A stretch of DNA of 64,000 bases from Saprospiraceae bacterium (GTDB lineage: Bacteria; Bacteroidota; Bacteroidia; Chitinophagales; Saprospiraceae), in contig JADJWN010000008.1 of NCBI GenBank assembly GCA_016716335.1, positions 168,096 through 232,095 of the forward strand. Direction: 5' to 3'. Each line of letters starts with the position of its first letter. Position 1 is the stretch's first letter. A program made the position numbers and the translations under genes. The notes beneath the pieces were generated by a model. That model worked only from the letters and a program-made list of their open reading frames with translations, made no database searches and was not told where the DNA came from. This document shows, piece after piece, positions 19,796 to 30,877 of this stretch.

Positions 19796-22220
19796 TTGTG
19801 CCGTTATTACCTCTTGATACAAAACTCAAGTCGGATGCAGCTGATTTTTAGCATGCTTTATCAAATAAAAAAGGGCAGTTGGGGAGCACTTACGGTGGTA
19901 ATGATGGCAGGATTTTTACCCTATGTCGCTGCTCAGAAGAACTACACACTCAGCGGATATGTCAAAGACCGCAATAGCGGAGAGACCTTGATCGGAGCCA
20001 ATATCGTCAATTTAGACAATCCTCAGCAGGGTGCAGCCACCAATCTTTACGGCTTTTATTCCCTTACACTTCCGGAAGGGAAATACCGCATCGTATGCAG
20101 TTATCTTGGATATCAGGATCAGTTTTTTGAAATTCAGCTTGACAAGAGTCTTACTTTAAATGTAGAGCTGTCTGAAGGTGTCCTTATGGAAGAAGTGGTA
20201 ATCTCTGCTGACAAAGATGAGCGCAGGAAAAATGTGGAAGGTACCCAGATGGGCACCATTGATATTCCGGTAGAAAACATCAAGAAATTGCCTGCGATTT
20301 TTGGTGAAGTGGACATACTCAAGACACTGCAGTTACTGCCCGGCGTACTTGCCTCAGGAGAAGGAAACTCCGGATTTTATGTGAGAGGCGGCGGACCTGA
20401 TCAGAATCTGGTATTGCTGGATGAGGCCGTGGTCTACAATGCAGGCCACCTGCTCGGCTTTTTTTCGGTGTTTAATGCAGATGCCATCAAGAATACTACA
20501 CTCATCAAAGGTGGCATGCCGGCCAATTACGGGGGAAGATTGTCTTCGGTACTTGACATACAAATGAAAGAAGGTAACGATAAGAAATTTGGTGTGGAAG
20601 GTGGCATAGGTATCATATCCTCCAGACTTACAGTACAGGGGCCGGTGGTAAAGGAAAAGAGTTCCTTTATTATTTCAGGCCGCCGTACCTATGCACTGGA
20701 TCTGGCACAACCCCTGCTGAAAGGCGGAAAATTTGAAGGGACCAACTACTACTTCTATGACCTCAATACCAAGTGGAACTACAAATTTTCCAACAAAGAC
20801 AGGATCTATTTCAGTGGGTACTTCGGAAATGACGTCCTGGTATTCAGACAGCCGGCCAGAGATTTTGCCTTTGATCTGCCCTATGGCAATAAGACTGCCA
20901 CACTGCGATGGAATCACCTGTTCAGTGATAAGATGTTCATGAATGTTTCGGCGATATACAATGATTACAAATTCGAGTTCAGAGGATCGCAGGAAGACTT
21001 CAGATTCCGGGTGTTTTCAGGTGTGAAAGACTGGAATTTCAAGGTGGATTTTGATTATTTCCCATCCAACAGGCATACCATCAAATATGGGGTAAATTAT
21101 ACATTTCACACCCTTACGCCCAATACGGCCTCTGCATCTACCCCCGATGTGCAGTTTAATACCACTTTTAAACCCAAAAGAGCTCATGAAGCAGCCATCT
21201 ATGTACTGGATGATATGAAACTGAGCAGTCGCATATCCATGAATACGGGATTGAGGTTTTCTGTATTTTCTCAGGTGGGACCCTACACGTCCAAGATTAC
21301 AGGGCAGGAGTTTGCCAGCATGGAGCCTGTCAAAACCTATACCGGACTTGAACCCAGATGGAGCATCAATTATAAGGTGAATCAGGAAACCAGCATCAAA
21401 TCCAGGAATCACCTTTACCAATCAGTTTTTGCATCTGGTTAGCAATTCTTCCAGTACATTGCCTGCAGATGTATGGGTACCCAGCAGTGAGATTGTGAGG
21501 CCACAGCAGGGAGTGCAATATGCATTGGGGCTGTTCAGAAATTTTGATAAGGATGAATACGAAACATCTGTTGAGGTATATTACAAGGATTTAAAAAACC
21601 AGATTGACTATGCAGACAATTATGTGCCGGATATCAGTCAGGAAGTTGAAGATGCTTTTGTATTCGGGATCGGCAGGGCATACGGAGCAGAGTTCTTCCT
21701 CCGGAAAAGCAGGGGAAAAGTCAACGGATGGATTGGATACACACTGTCCAGAACAGAACGGTCTTTTCCTGATATAGAAGATGGCAGGTGGTACCCCGCA
21801 GTATATGACCGGACGCATGACTTATCTGTGGTAGTCAACTATCAGCCAGGCAAAAAGTGGGAGTTTGGTGCGGTATTTATTTATGGTTCGGGAAGACTTT
21901 ATACACCGGTGAGGGGCTTCTTCTTTATCGAACAATCCCTTAATCTGTTTTACGGCCCACGCAACAGTGCCAGATTGGATGCCTACCACAGACTGGATTT
22001 GTCGGCCACCTATACCCCAAAACCCAATTCCAAATCTGATTACAGAGGATCATGGACTTTTTCTGTGTATAATGTGTACAACAGAAGGAATCCGTTTTTT
22101 GTAAATTTTGAGACGGATACCAATTTTCAGACCGGCACCACCAGTATCACCGGTTCCAAAATCACCATTTTTCCATTGATACCGAGTATTACCTATAATT
22201 TTAAATGGAATCAGAAATGA
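19796..22220 (+). CDS. TonB-dependent receptor (frame broken)
   Basis: Two frames form one receptor of about 800 residues. A signal peptide ends in YVAAQ; starts at 19835 or 19856 are more natural than 19796. Then come a CarboxypepD_reg-like domain (SGYVKDRNSGETLIGANI), a plug domain (LPAIFGEVDILKTLQLLPGV, FYVRGGGPDQNLVLLDEAVVYN) and a beta-barrel ending in ITYNFKWNQK. The frame changes at about 21398-21402 by one extra base, or two missing. It belongs to the FecA/Cir-like group that pairs with DUF4249 lipoproteins, and one follows directly. Imported ligand unknown. Confidence 0.85.
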
Positions 22221-22346
22221 CGAATTTCAGCGATCGAATACTCAAGCAAGTGAACCCTGACAGGACAGAAGCTTTGCTTACCTTTTATGATAATGGTAAT
22301 GATTGAATTAGTATGCGAATTGCCAAATCAGCTAATAATTAGAAGT

Positions 22347-23309
22347 ATGAAAATCAATAAATATATAGCAGGATTTTTTTCAACATTCTTATTCTTCCTG
22401 ATGATTACTATCGGAGTTTCTTCCTGTGAAGAACCCTACACTCCCAATACATTGGAAAGTGAGCAGGAATATGTGGTGGAGGGATATGTGGAAGTCGGGG
22501 AGGAAGCAAATCCGGTATTTGTAATTGTCACAAGGAGCATCCCTTTTATCACTACCATCAGTCCTGATCAGTTTTCAAAGCTTTTTGTCAACGATGCTCA
22601 GGTCACTGTGAATGACGGAGAAAAAACCGTTTCCTTGATACCTGTGTGCCTGAGTCAGATACCGGAGGATTTGAAGCGGGAGGTATATGCTGTGCTGGGC
22701 TTCAATCCGGATTCGACTGCGGTGGACATTTGTATTTATGCAGACTTATTCGGACAGGTTCGCAAGAAATTCAACAATAAATATGACCTGACGGTGAGAG
22801 TAGGTCAGAAAACAATGACTGCCTCCACTACGGTGCCGGAATTGGTGCCACTGAAAGAATTCAGGTGGGCAGAGCCTCCGGGACAGCCTATAGACACAAT
22901 GGCGAGGTTATGGGTGACATTGGAGGATCCGAAAGGTGTACCCAATTTTTACCGTTACCTGACTGCACAATCTGATGGCCCCCTTATAGCCCCTTTCAAT
23001 TCGGTGATTGACGATCCGATTTTTGACGGAATGAAATTTGAATTTCCGTTGCAAAAAGCAGAGAGACGGGGAGATGGCAATTTTGATCCGGATACATTCG
23101 GTTTATTCAGACGAAACCAACCTGTCCACATCAAATGGTGCAGTATTGATCAGGAGCATTATGATTTCTGGCGAACCCGGGATTCCGGGGCCAACAGAGG
23201 CGGGCCATTTGCTTCTTATATCAGGATTTCATCCAATATCAAGGGTGGTCTGGGTATTTGGGGTGGGTATGCGGTAGCACACTACCGTATGACGGTGCCG
23301 CCCAAATAA
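22347..23309 (+). CDS. DUF4249 lipoprotein
   Basis: I chose the ATG at 22347 because it opens a clean signal peptide (MKINKYIAGFF) with lipobox VSSC; the longer frame from 22287 adds an unlikely lead. The mature part has PYTPNTLESEQEYVVEGYV, the usual opening of DUF4249, then a beta-rich body ending with RISSNIKGGLGIWGGYAV. In this phylum DUF4249 genes sit next to TonB receptors with plug domains like the upstream one. It is probably a surface or periplasmic partner of that receptor (family knowledge plus context). Confidence 0.85.
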   Translation: MKINKYIAGFFSTFLFFLMITIGVSSCEEPYTPNTLESEQEYVVEGYVEVGEEANPVFVIVTRSIPFITTISPDQFSKLFVNDAQVTVNDGEKTVSLIPVCLSQIPEDLKREVYAVLGFNPDSTAVDICIYADLFGQVRKKFNNKYDLTVRVGQKTMTASTTVPELVPLKEFRWAEPPGQPIDTMARLWVTLEDPKGVPNFYRYLTAQSDGPLIAPFNSVIDDPIFDGMKFEFPLQKAERRGDGNFDPDTFGLFRRNQPVHIKWCSIDQEHYDFWRTRDSGANRGGPFASYIRISSNIKGGLGIWGGYAVAHYRMTVPPK

Positions 23310-23315
23310 CACTCA

Positions 23316-26300
23316 CTATCGCAGCAAGGTAAGATCGCCGACGTACTTGTACCGCTGACCATTGCTCAAAATCATTTCTGCCACCACCACATAGACACCG
23401 GGTACAGCCTCTCTGCCTTTAAAGGTGCCATCCCAGCCAAACTCCCTATCTCCCGGCAGGTGGTCGAAAGAAGCAAAGACGGGTTCAGCCCACTTATCAA
23501 AAATTTTCACAGACAGGATTTTTTCTATTCCCCGGATCTGAGGGATATAAAAAAGTTCATTGCCGGATCCACTGCCGGGTCTGAAAATATTGGGCACAGA
23601 GGTGTTGAGGTCATTCTTAACCTTTACAAGTACGGAAGCTGATCGTTGACATCTGCCGTCTAGAGAAATAGAGAAGGTATAAAGGGTATTCACAAATGGC
23701 ATCACTGTAATCCGGGGACAATCAGAGCATATGACAGCACCTGTTGATGACCATTGGGATTGCCATCCTTCTGAAAGCGATAGAAATATCTCGGGCATCA
23801 GGGTGACAGAATCACCAAACAATATGCCTGTCTCAGAAGGCAGGTTGATAAATGGGTCCAAAGGAGCCTCTATGTTGACCAATGTATCCAACCGGCATCC
23901 TAATGCATCCTTTATTTCAATCCTGTAGGATCCCGGACTCAGAAATCCGAAGGTATTTACACTGCCGGCATTCTGACCATTAAATAGCAGGGTGTAAGGT
24001 GGCACGCCGTTCAGGCTGTCTATACTTACTCTGCCATTCTGATATTCAGGGCATCCCGGGCTGAAAACAGAAATTTTGATGTCTGTAAGGGTGGGTTCAG
24101 ATTCGGTAAGCACGTATTCCTTTACATTGATGCAGCCATTAATTAAGTCCGTAATCACCAATCGATAATCACCAACACTTCCGGCTTTTATGGTTGAGAC
24201 ATTGCTGGCTGAGGTGATAATACCGTTGGTAGTGGACCAGCTGAAACTATAGTTTCTGGATGGAATCCCGCCTTCAGCTGCCAGTTCAGCGGCTACACTC
24301 TCGCAGACTATACCACCGTACTGACGGATGATATGCGGAGGACGGAGGGTATCTGAGACTAATTTTATCATTAAAGTATCTGAACACAATAAGCTGTCCC
24401 TCGCAATCAGCGTATAGTCACCCGGCACATTGGCTGCAAGGCTGTTGCCTGGAGAGGTTGTACTGTCTGGCCTGATCCATGTGAATTTTACCGATTCTTC
24501 CAGTGCATTCACTCGTAATATACCGGTGGATTTAATGCAGGTAAGGGTATCATTCCTCAAGTCCAGGGTTGGTTTTTTATTTTCTTTTATGGCATTGAAT
24601 GTTTTGGTATCACTCAGACAGCCATTCAATCCTACTATCTGAACAGCGTAAGTGCCGGGGCCTTTGGTCAGGGGATTAGCCTCGGTACCGGTACTTCCAT
24701 CCGGAAATGTCCAACGGTATCTTAAAATGCTGCTGGCGGAGGATATATGAAGGGATGCCGCTGTTCCGTCACAGGGCAATCTGATTTCATCCGGAAATTG
24801 AATTTCAGGTTTTTTAAAATCAGCCTCTACATTGATCACGGCGGTCGCTGAACATCCGTTGCTGTTCGATACGGTCACTCTGTATTCTCCGGGGTTAAAC
24901 ACTATAGGATTTCTGGAGATGCTCACAAATGCGTCCGGTCCATTCCACAGGTAAGATACCACATTGGATACCGGATTGACTCCAATATTAATTTTTCCTT
25001 TATCACAGGTCAGGGTATCTGTAAAAGTGGTGAATACCGGGATTTCTCTGTTTTTGATAATAGTAAATGAAGTGTCCTTTACACAACCATTTTTGCCCGT
25101 AATTCTGAGTGAATATTGCCCCTCTTCATTGATCAGCACAGCCCCGGGTCCGATAAGCTCGATGTTGCCCGGCCCATTCCATGTAAAACTTTCCACTGGT
25201 ACCCCTGAGGTCACTCCGACGATTACCACTGCATTTTCGCAGGTGATGCTGTCAGCACTGAAGGTCTTAATGTCAGGAATCTGATTATCCTGTACTACTT
25301 CCATCTGTCCTGTGGTGATGCATTGCTCATCATTGATGATACTGAATCTGTAAATTCCGGGCTGGGTAGTACTGAAAGTGCGGACATTTACCGAAACCGG
25401 GAGTGGATTGGCATTGTCCCAGAGTACTATGTGGGCTCCGGAGGTGGACAGACTTACCGCACCTGTATTTTGTCGGCAGTTTAAGGTATCTGCTGTAATC
25501 GTGTACTGCGGATAGTTTTTGCTTTCTGTGACTTCAAACATCAGTTGCTCTTCACACTGGTTTGGAGCGGTAGCTGTGAGCAGATAAAAGCCCGGTGTTT
25601 CAATCTGTGCCGGATTTCCTGTGTGAGTCTCTTGACCGCTCCAACTGTATAAGAGTCCGGGGGTATTGGAAGTGGCGGTGACTTCCGTTTTTGGCTCTCT
25701 GCAAGTGAGTGGATTAAAAGGGAGGATAGAAAGGTCAGGCTTAAGGGTGTCATACTGTATTTCAAAACTGAGGGTGCCTTTGCATTGATTGGGAGCGATG
25801 CCGGTCAGTGTGTATGTGCCTCCCTGATATGCATAAACGGTCTGCCCTGCACTACTGAATCCTGACGGACCTGTCCATAAAAACTCAGTACCCTCCATGT
25901 CAGAATTTGCCGATAGAAGTATGGAATCCTGCCTGCATATAATGCGGTAATCATCTGTGGAAATCACCGGCAGACGGTCATTTCTTTCTATTAAAATGGA
26001 ATCAAGGGTGACACAATGAAATTCATTGGTCGCTGTGACAAAGTACCATCCTTCCTTTCGCACATAAGTCACCGGATTGGTACCTGCAAATCCGTCCGGT
26101 CCCATAAATGTGACCCCGGCCAAAGGCATGTCTGAGGTCAGGATAATCGGTATGCTGTCCTTGATACAGTTCAGAATCTCTGATTGCAGTGTTATTTTGG
26201 CATATTTTCGGTTGTCTTCAATGTTCAGGACAAAATCTGCCGTACATCCGGTATTTACGTCCGTCACAGTGAGGGTGTAGAGTCCCGGAGTATCTACTAC

Positions 26301-28757
26301 CGGATTTTTTTCAGACGGTGTGACAATGCCGGGTCCGGACCAGTTGTAAGTGAATGTCCTGCCCTGAGTTTCTGTGACGTTGACCGTAACCCTTTCATTC
26401 CGGCAGTCTATAGGGTCTGCTTCAAAGAATACAAAGGGTATATCTTCATTATTCCTGACCTGAATGCTTGCCTGAGTAACACAACCGTTGGAGGCAGTCG
26501 CCGTCAGGGAATATAATCCGGGCCTTGTCACCACAGGTTGGGGCGATGAGCTTGAAAAGTTTTCAGGTCCACTCCATACATAATGGACAATAGTTATGTC
26601 GGAGGAGACTGTGATACGGATTTCTGAAGTGTTGCAGTCAAAGTCAGGGGCTGATAAGGACACCTCGGCACGTGAAGTATCTGCTGTAATCCTGAATATA
26701 CTGTCTTTAATACAACCATTAGGACCTGTCAATCTGACCTGATACAATCCGGGCTGACTGAATGTGGGTATTGCTGCATTACTCTGCAATCCGGGTCCTG
26801 TCCATATATAGTCGGTTATCTGTACATCTGTGGTCAATAATGGTTGGGTAGTGGTTCGGCTGCAGCTGAGGGTGTCTGTCTCAAGCTGTAATATCTCCGG
26901 AGGTATAGTGTCTTTGGTAATTTCGGCGGTAAACATGCCGGAGCAACCATTGATCTCATCTGTCAGCATGAGCGTAATTGTGCCATGCTGCTGTACCAAT
27001 GGTTCACGCAGTGTTTCAGATCCTGCTGCTACTCCCGTCCACATAAAAGTGTAGGATCTTCCGGCCATTAAATTTTCAAGCCTGACCTGTACCTCTGTTT
27101 GCTTGCAGCTCAGTGTATCCGCCAGAATCACAGGTGAAACCAGCGTTTTGTCTTCCTGTACCCATATCGAATCTACTACGGCACAGCCATTGTCAGCCAC
27201 TGCGATAACTTTGTATTTGCCGGGTTGGGTAACCAAAGCATTCAGGCCCGTCGGTGTAATGTTCGAACCATCTTCTGACTCCCAGGTAGTGCTCACCAGT
27301 AATCTTGACGACGCAATCCTGATTTCAGTCTGTGTGTTGCGGCAGGTAATGGTGTCAGCTGAAAGAGTGGTTGCAGGTACAGAACTGTCGGCAGGAATCA
27401 TAATGGAATCCGTGGCAGTACAGACGACATTTCCAAAAGCACTGCTTACCGTGACGAAATAAATATCGGGCTTTGATATATCCACAATAAAGTCGCCGGG
27501 GTCTGAATTTACCGGATGATTTTTGCCTGACCATGCATAGGTATTCACTCCTGCGCTTCCTGTCACATTCGCAATCAAGGCTATAGTATTGTTGAAGCAA
27601 TTCAGCGAATCCTTATCTGCCTCTATGACTACACTGAGTGCATTGACCCTGAGGTTCAGTTCTACCAAAGAGTCACACACTCCATTGGGAATACGGATAG
27701 TGTATTTGCCCTTTTCTCTGAAAACCTGATTGTGGATTACAACACTGTCACCGGCACAAATAGTCGAATCCAGAATAAGTGGCTGTACATTGTCTTCTAT
27801 TATGATTGATAGACAACTGTCAGATACCAGAGCACAGGCATTGGTAAATAATCGGTTGATGGTATCCCTTCTGATGCTGCTGCCTGCAGCAGGCAGTTTG
27901 GCAGATTCTACGGGGGCATATTGTATAGGGCAGATAGTGTAGTGGCCAGGAGGCTGCATTCTTAAATCCGGGATGACCTCATATTTTTTGATTATCTGGT
28001 CTCTGAAAATGATATTGGAATACACAAAACTGCTGCCCTGTACAGGCGGGTGTACAGCAAACTGCTTACTTCTGTCTATCAGTAAGTCCTGACTGCCGCT
28101 GCAGGACTCAAAATCCGCCATTGGGTAATACCCCGGATCGAGACGGCAGGAAGTGCATTTCAATCCTTCATCATCACAGAAAAAAAGCTGAAAACTCAGT
28201 ATTTCACCCTCTCCGAAGTCAGCAAAGTCTATGCATCGCAGTGTCCAGGTGCCATTGACCGGGCCTGTATTGAAATTCTGCAGTCTGCCCGTATGGGGAT
28301 AATAATCTCCTTTATAGGTTTTGAAATTTTCCCAATCCTGATCATTGTCCCATATTTCACTGAATCCCGGGTCAGGTGCAGCAATTCCATCAGGGGGAGA
28401 TTGAACAAATTTTACATCCCACGTGACAAATCCGGTAAAATATGCTGATATATTGCCACCGGTGAGTCTTACCATCTGGCCGGCCGGTGAAATCAATTCC
28501 AGTGTGAGCTCCTTGACGAATGGATGTTTAAATCTAATCCCTACCGCACACAATCCCTGCAAAGGATGAGCCAGCTGATTGTTCACTGCGTTTTCAATCA
28601 CTATCTTTACCAGAGTGGTATCAGGGGCGTCATTTTCTTCATCTTTTATCACAGTCCTCACCGATGTACTGCATTGCGCATGGCCTTTGTCCGGGCTTGT
28701 CAACCCATACATGATTATAACCCAGATAAAATAAATGAGATGTTTTCTCAGGTTCAT
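23316..28757 (-). CDS. Giant secreted surface protein with Ig-like repeats and CHU_C tail
   Basis: 1813 residues. A signal peptide ends at GHAQ (28). Residues 29-205 resemble the proprotein-convertase P domain (NGTWTLRCIDFADFGEGE). From about residue 370 I count 15 repeats of about 78 residues; most have an early Cys, a W-x-GP strand, a PGxYxLT strand and a late GC, so each repeat probably carries one disulfide. A SprB-like module (NGRVSIDSLNGVPPYTLLF) precedes the gliding-motility-associated C-terminal domain (VPNIFRP...KIFDKWAEPVF...GWDGTFKGREAVPGVY), which directs type IX secretion. Likely an adhesin. It converges with the DUF4249 gene, stop to stop within 6 nt. Confidence 0.85.
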   Translation of the reverse strand: MNLRKHLIYFIWVIIMYGLTSPDKGHAQCSTSVRTVIKDEENDAPDTTLVKIVIENAVNNQLAHPLQGLCAVGIRFKHPFVKELTLELISPAGQMVRLTGGNISAYFTGFVTWDVKFVQSPPDGIAAPDPGFSEIWDNDQDWENFKTYKGDYYPHTGRLQNFNTGPVNGTWTLRCIDFADFGEGEILSFQLFFCDDEGLKCTSCRLDPGYYPMADFESCSGSQDLLIDRSKQFAVHPPVQGSSFVYSNIIFRDQIIKKYEVIPDLRMQPPGHYTICPIQYAPVESAKLPAAGSSIRRDTINRLFTNACALVSDSCLSIIIEDNVQPLILDSTICAGDSVVIHNQVFREKGKYTIRIPNGVCDSLVELNLRVNALSVVIEADKDSLNCFNNTIALIANVTGSAGVNTYAWSGKNHPVNSDPGDFIVDISKPDIYFVTVSSAFGNVVCTATDSIMIPADSSVPATTLSADTITCRNTQTEIRIASSRLLVSTTWESEDGSNITPTGLNALVTQPGKYKVIAVADNGCAVVDSIWVQEDKTLVSPVILADTLSCKQTEVQVRLENLMAGRSYTFMWTGVAAGSETLREPLVQQHGTITLMLTDEINGCSGMFTAEITKDTIPPEILQLETDTLSCSRTTTQPLLTTDVQITDYIWTGPGLQSNAAIPTFSQPGLYQVRLTGPNGCIKDSIFRITADTSRAEVSLSAPDFDCNTSEIRITVSSDITIVHYVWSGPENFSSSSPQPVVTRPGLYSLTATASNGCVTQASIQVRNNEDIPFVFFEADPIDCRNERVTVNVTETQGRTFTYNWSGPGIVTPSEKNPVVDTPGLYTLTVTDVNTGCTADFVLNIEDNRKYAKITLQSEILNCIKDSIPIILTSDMPLAGVTFMGPDGFAGTNPVTYVRKEGWYFVTATNEFHCVTLDSILIERNDRLPVISTDDYRIICRQDSILLSANSDMEGTEFLWTGPSGFSSAGQTVYAYQGGTYTLTGIAPNQCKGTLSFEIQYDTLKPDLSILPFNPLTCREPKTEVTATSNTPGLLYSWSGQETHTGNPAQIETPGFYLLTATAPNQCEEQLMFEVTESKNYPQYTITADTLNCRQNTGAVSLSTSGAHIVLWDNANPLPVSVNVRTFSTTQPGIYRFSIINDEQCITTGQMEVVQDNQIPDIKTFSADSITCENAVVIVGVTSGVPVESFTWNGPGNIELIGPGAVLINEEGQYSLRITGKNGCVKDTSFTIIKNREIPVFTTFTDTLTCDKGKINIGVNPVSNVVSYLWNGPDAFVSISRNPIVFNPGEYRVTVSNSNGCSATAVINVEADFKKPEIQFPDEIRLPCDGTAASLHISSASSILRYRWTFPDGSTGTEANPLTKGPGTYAVQIVGLNGCLSDTKTFNAIKENKKPTLDLRNDTLTCIKSTGILRVNALEESVKFTWIRPDSTTSPGNSLAANVPGDYTLIARDSLLCSDTLMIKLVSDTLRPPHIIRQYGGIVCESVAAELAAEGGIPSRNYSFSWSTTNGIITSASNVSTIKAGSVGDYRLVITDLINGCINVKEYVLTESEPTLTDIKISVFSPGCPEYQNGRVSIDSLNGVPPYTLLFNGQNAGSVNTFGFLSPGSYRIEIKDALGCRLDTLVNIEAPLDPFINLPSETGILFGDSVTLMPEIFLSLSEGWQSQWSSTGAVICSDCPRITVMPFVNTLYTFSISLDGRCQRSASVLVKVKNDLNTSVPNIFRPGSGSGNELFYIPQIRGIEKILSVKIFDKWAEPVFASFDHLPGDREFGWDGTFKGREAVPGVYVVVAEMILSNGQRYKYVGDLTLLR

Positions 28758-29073
28758 GGTAATATTTCACTTTGCGAATGAAAAACATTCCGGGAGTGAC
28801 TGATGGCAATTGCACAAATTTAAGGCTTTTTGATGAAAAGTCTGACAAGCTGCCACAATATCAAAGAAATGAAAATCGGCAGGATTGCTGCTTCACCTGC
28901 TACATTTTGTCCAATTTAACATGGATTAAGATTCAGATTGTCCTAACTTTGGCATCGAATGCAGTATGGTGCTATCTTATATTTTCACATTCTGCAGAAG
29001 TGATTGTTATGGTAATCGGTATTTTCTGTAAGATAATATTTTCAAGTAAAACAACTCAACTTTTTAATTCAAT
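28758..29073. other. Intergenic region between divergent genes
   Basis: These 316 nt carry the start regions of the giant surface gene (minus) and the MDR dehydrogenase (plus). Apart from the -7 box at 28815 nothing else is recognised. A 101-codon plus-strand frame here lacks protein-like character. Confidence 0.4.
28815..28822 (-). promoter_or_regulatory. Bacteroidota -7 box for the giant surface protein
   Basis: Minus-strand TAAATTTG matches TAnnTTTG 58 nt before the ATG. No good -33 TTTG at the expected distance. Confidence 0.35.
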
Positions 29074-30039
29074 ATGAAAGCCTGGGTACTCAAGTCAGTG
29101 AATCAACTTCCGGAATTTTGTGAAGTGCCGGTGCCGGAGAGCAAAGAAGGTTATAGTCTGGTAAATCTTACCGCATCTTCTTTAAATCACAGGGATGTAT
29201 GGATTACCAAAGGAAAGTACGCCGGAATACAGCTGCCTTGTGTATTGGGGTCAGATGGCGCAGGAATATCAGAGGGCAGGAGAGTGCTCATCAATCCCGG
29301 CTGGTATTGGGGGGCGAATGAAGATGTTCAATCCAGAGCATTCAGAGTATTGGGGATGCCTGATAACGGTACATTTGCTGAATACATTTCCGTACCGAGA
29401 GAATTTATCCATGAGACACCTCCGCATCTGTCAGAGGTGGAGGCGGCAGCTTTGCCACTTGCAGGAGTGACAGCCTACCGGGCTTTGATGTCCAAATGTC
29501 ATCCTATACCATCCCACAAAGTACTGGTGACAGGTGCGGGTGGGGGAGTAGCCTTATTTGCCATACAGTTTGCCTTGGCCCTTGGATGTGAGGTATATGT
29601 GACTTCCGGAAGCCATATGAAAATGGACAGGGCTATCGGGATGGGTGTAGCAGGAGCTGTAAATTACAGAGATGATGACTGGATGGACCAATTGAAAAAA
29701 ATGGCCGGAGGCTTCGATATTATCATAGACAGTGCCGGCGGGGACGGATTCAGACATCTGGTTTCATTGTCAAATCCCGGAGGCAAAATCGTATTTTATG
29801 GCGGTACTCTGGGCAACATAAACGGTCTCAATCCCCAGACAGTCTTCTGGAAACAACTTAGCATAATGGGAAGCACTATGGGATCTCCCAGGGATTTTGC
29901 AGAGATGCTTGAGTTTGTGGATAAACACCGGATCATCCCTGTGGTAGATGAAGTATTTGAAATGGAAGAATGGGATAAAGCTTTTGAGAAAATGGAGCAG
30001 GGACAACAATTCGGCAAGTTGGTTTGTATCCATTCATGA
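29074..30039 (+). CDS. Zinc-type alcohol dehydrogenase-like (MDR) oxidoreductase
   Basis: 321 residues, normal for quinone-oxidoreductase-type MDR proteins. N-terminal GroES-like fold with SLNHRDVWITKG and GSDGAG, then the Rossmann domain with VTGAGGGVALFAIQFA (NAD(P)-binding glycines) and DIIIDSAGG. The structural-zinc cysteines are absent, so it is more like the zinc-free reductases. It probably reduces quinones or enals with NADPH. It ends 15 nt before pdxJ and may be cotranscribed with it. Confidence 0.8.
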   Translation: MKAWVLKSVNQLPEFCEVPVPESKEGYSLVNLTASSLNHRDVWITKGKYAGIQLPCVLGSDGAGISEGRRVLINPGWYWGANEDVQSRAFRVLGMPDNGTFAEYISVPREFIHETPPHLSEVEAAALPLAGVTAYRALMSKCHPIPSHKVLVTGAGGGVALFAIQFALALGCEVYVTSGSHMKMDRAIGMGVAGAVNYRDDDWMDQLKKMAGGFDIIIDSAGGDGFRHLVSLSNPGGKIVFYGGTLGNINGLNPQTVFWKQLSIMGSTMGSPRDFAEMLEFVDKHRIIPVVDEVFEMEEWDKAFEKMEQGQQFGKLVCIHS

Positions 30040-30054
30040 CATTAATTCTTGGTT

Positions 30055-30780
30055 ATGACAAAACTCAGTGTGAATATCAACAAGGTAGCCTTGATCAGAA
30101 ACAGCAGAGGCGCTAATCTGCCGGATCTGATTCAGTTTGCCAGGGATTGCGAAAGCTTTGGAGCTCAAGGCATCACGGTACATCCCAGACCTGACCAAAG
30201 ACACGTCCGATACAGCGACATAGGGCCACTCAAAACTGTGGTGACTACAGAATTTAACATTGAAGGATATCCTTCTGAAGAGTTTCTGCAATTGGTATTG
30301 GAGCACCGGCCGCATCAGTGCACATTGGTGCCTGACCCTCCTGGAGCCCTTACCTCAGATACCGGTTGGGATACTGTGGTGCATTTATCCTTCCTGAAAG
30401 AAGTGGTCGCAAGGTTGCAGGATGCGGGGATAAGGGTGAGTCTCTTTATCGATCCGATAGAAGAGAGACTTTATGCTGCAAAAGAAACGGGCACAGACAG
30501 AATAGAATTTTATACAGGGCCTTATGCACATCACTTCTCATCAGACAAGGAAGGCGCAATAGCCCCGTTTCATCAAGCAGCCCGCATCTGTAATGAGATT
30601 GGGCTGGGTATCAATGCAGGACATGATCTCAACCTTGAAAACCTCCGGTATTTCAAATCCCGGATTCCCGGTTTGCTCGAAGTATCCATCGGTCATGCTT
30701 TGATTTGCGATGCACTTTATTATGGTATCAGAAATACAATCCAGATGTACCTATACCAGCTGCGGGATACAGAGGATTAA
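30055..30780 (+). CDS. pdxJ: Pyridoxine 5'-phosphate synthase
   Basis: The 241-residue TIM barrel joins 1-deoxyxylulose 5-phosphate and 3-amino-2-oxopropyl phosphate to make pyridoxine 5'-phosphate, the last ring-forming step of the DXP-dependent vitamin B6 route. Family motifs are seen in order: LSVNINKVALIRNSRG, ITVHPRPDQRHVRYSDI, NIEGYPSEEF, CTLVPDPPGALTSDTGWD, RVSLFIDP, RIEFYTGPYA, LGINAGHDLNLEN and EVSIGHALI. I start at 30055 (ATGACAAAACTC) rather than 30049. The position behind an MDR gene is probably incidental. Confidence 0.95.
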   Translation: MTKLSVNINKVALIRNSRGANLPDLIQFARDCESFGAQGITVHPRPDQRHVRYSDIGPLKTVVTTEFNIEGYPSEEFLQLVLEHRPHQCTLVPDPPGALTSDTGWDTVVHLSFLKEVVARLQDAGIRVSLFIDPIEERLYAAKETGTDRIEFYTGPYAHHFSSDKEGAIAPFHQAARICNEIGLGINAGHDLNLENLRYFKSRIPGLLEVSIGHALICDALYYGIRNTIQMYLYQLRDTED

Positions 30781-30846
30781 TGGCAGGCTTATTACCCTCA
30801 CACATGTTAAACTTTGTTAATCTCCGTATAGAGGGATAGATGTGCT

Positions 30847-30854
30847 TATTTTTG
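30847..30854 (+). promoter_or_regulatory. -7 box for the TlpA-like lipoprotein
   Basis: TATTTTTG matches TAnnTTTG 24 nt before the ATG at 30878. A TTTG lies at 30813-30816, but farther upstream than the usual -33 spacing. Confidence 0.35.
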
Positions 30855-30877
30855 TAGAAGAATAGCATACTGCATCA

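Noticed and set aside
29074..30780. Functional B6 operon of the MDR gene and pdxJ
   Set aside because: Close spacing only; the MDR dehydrogenase has no known place in pyridoxine synthesis.
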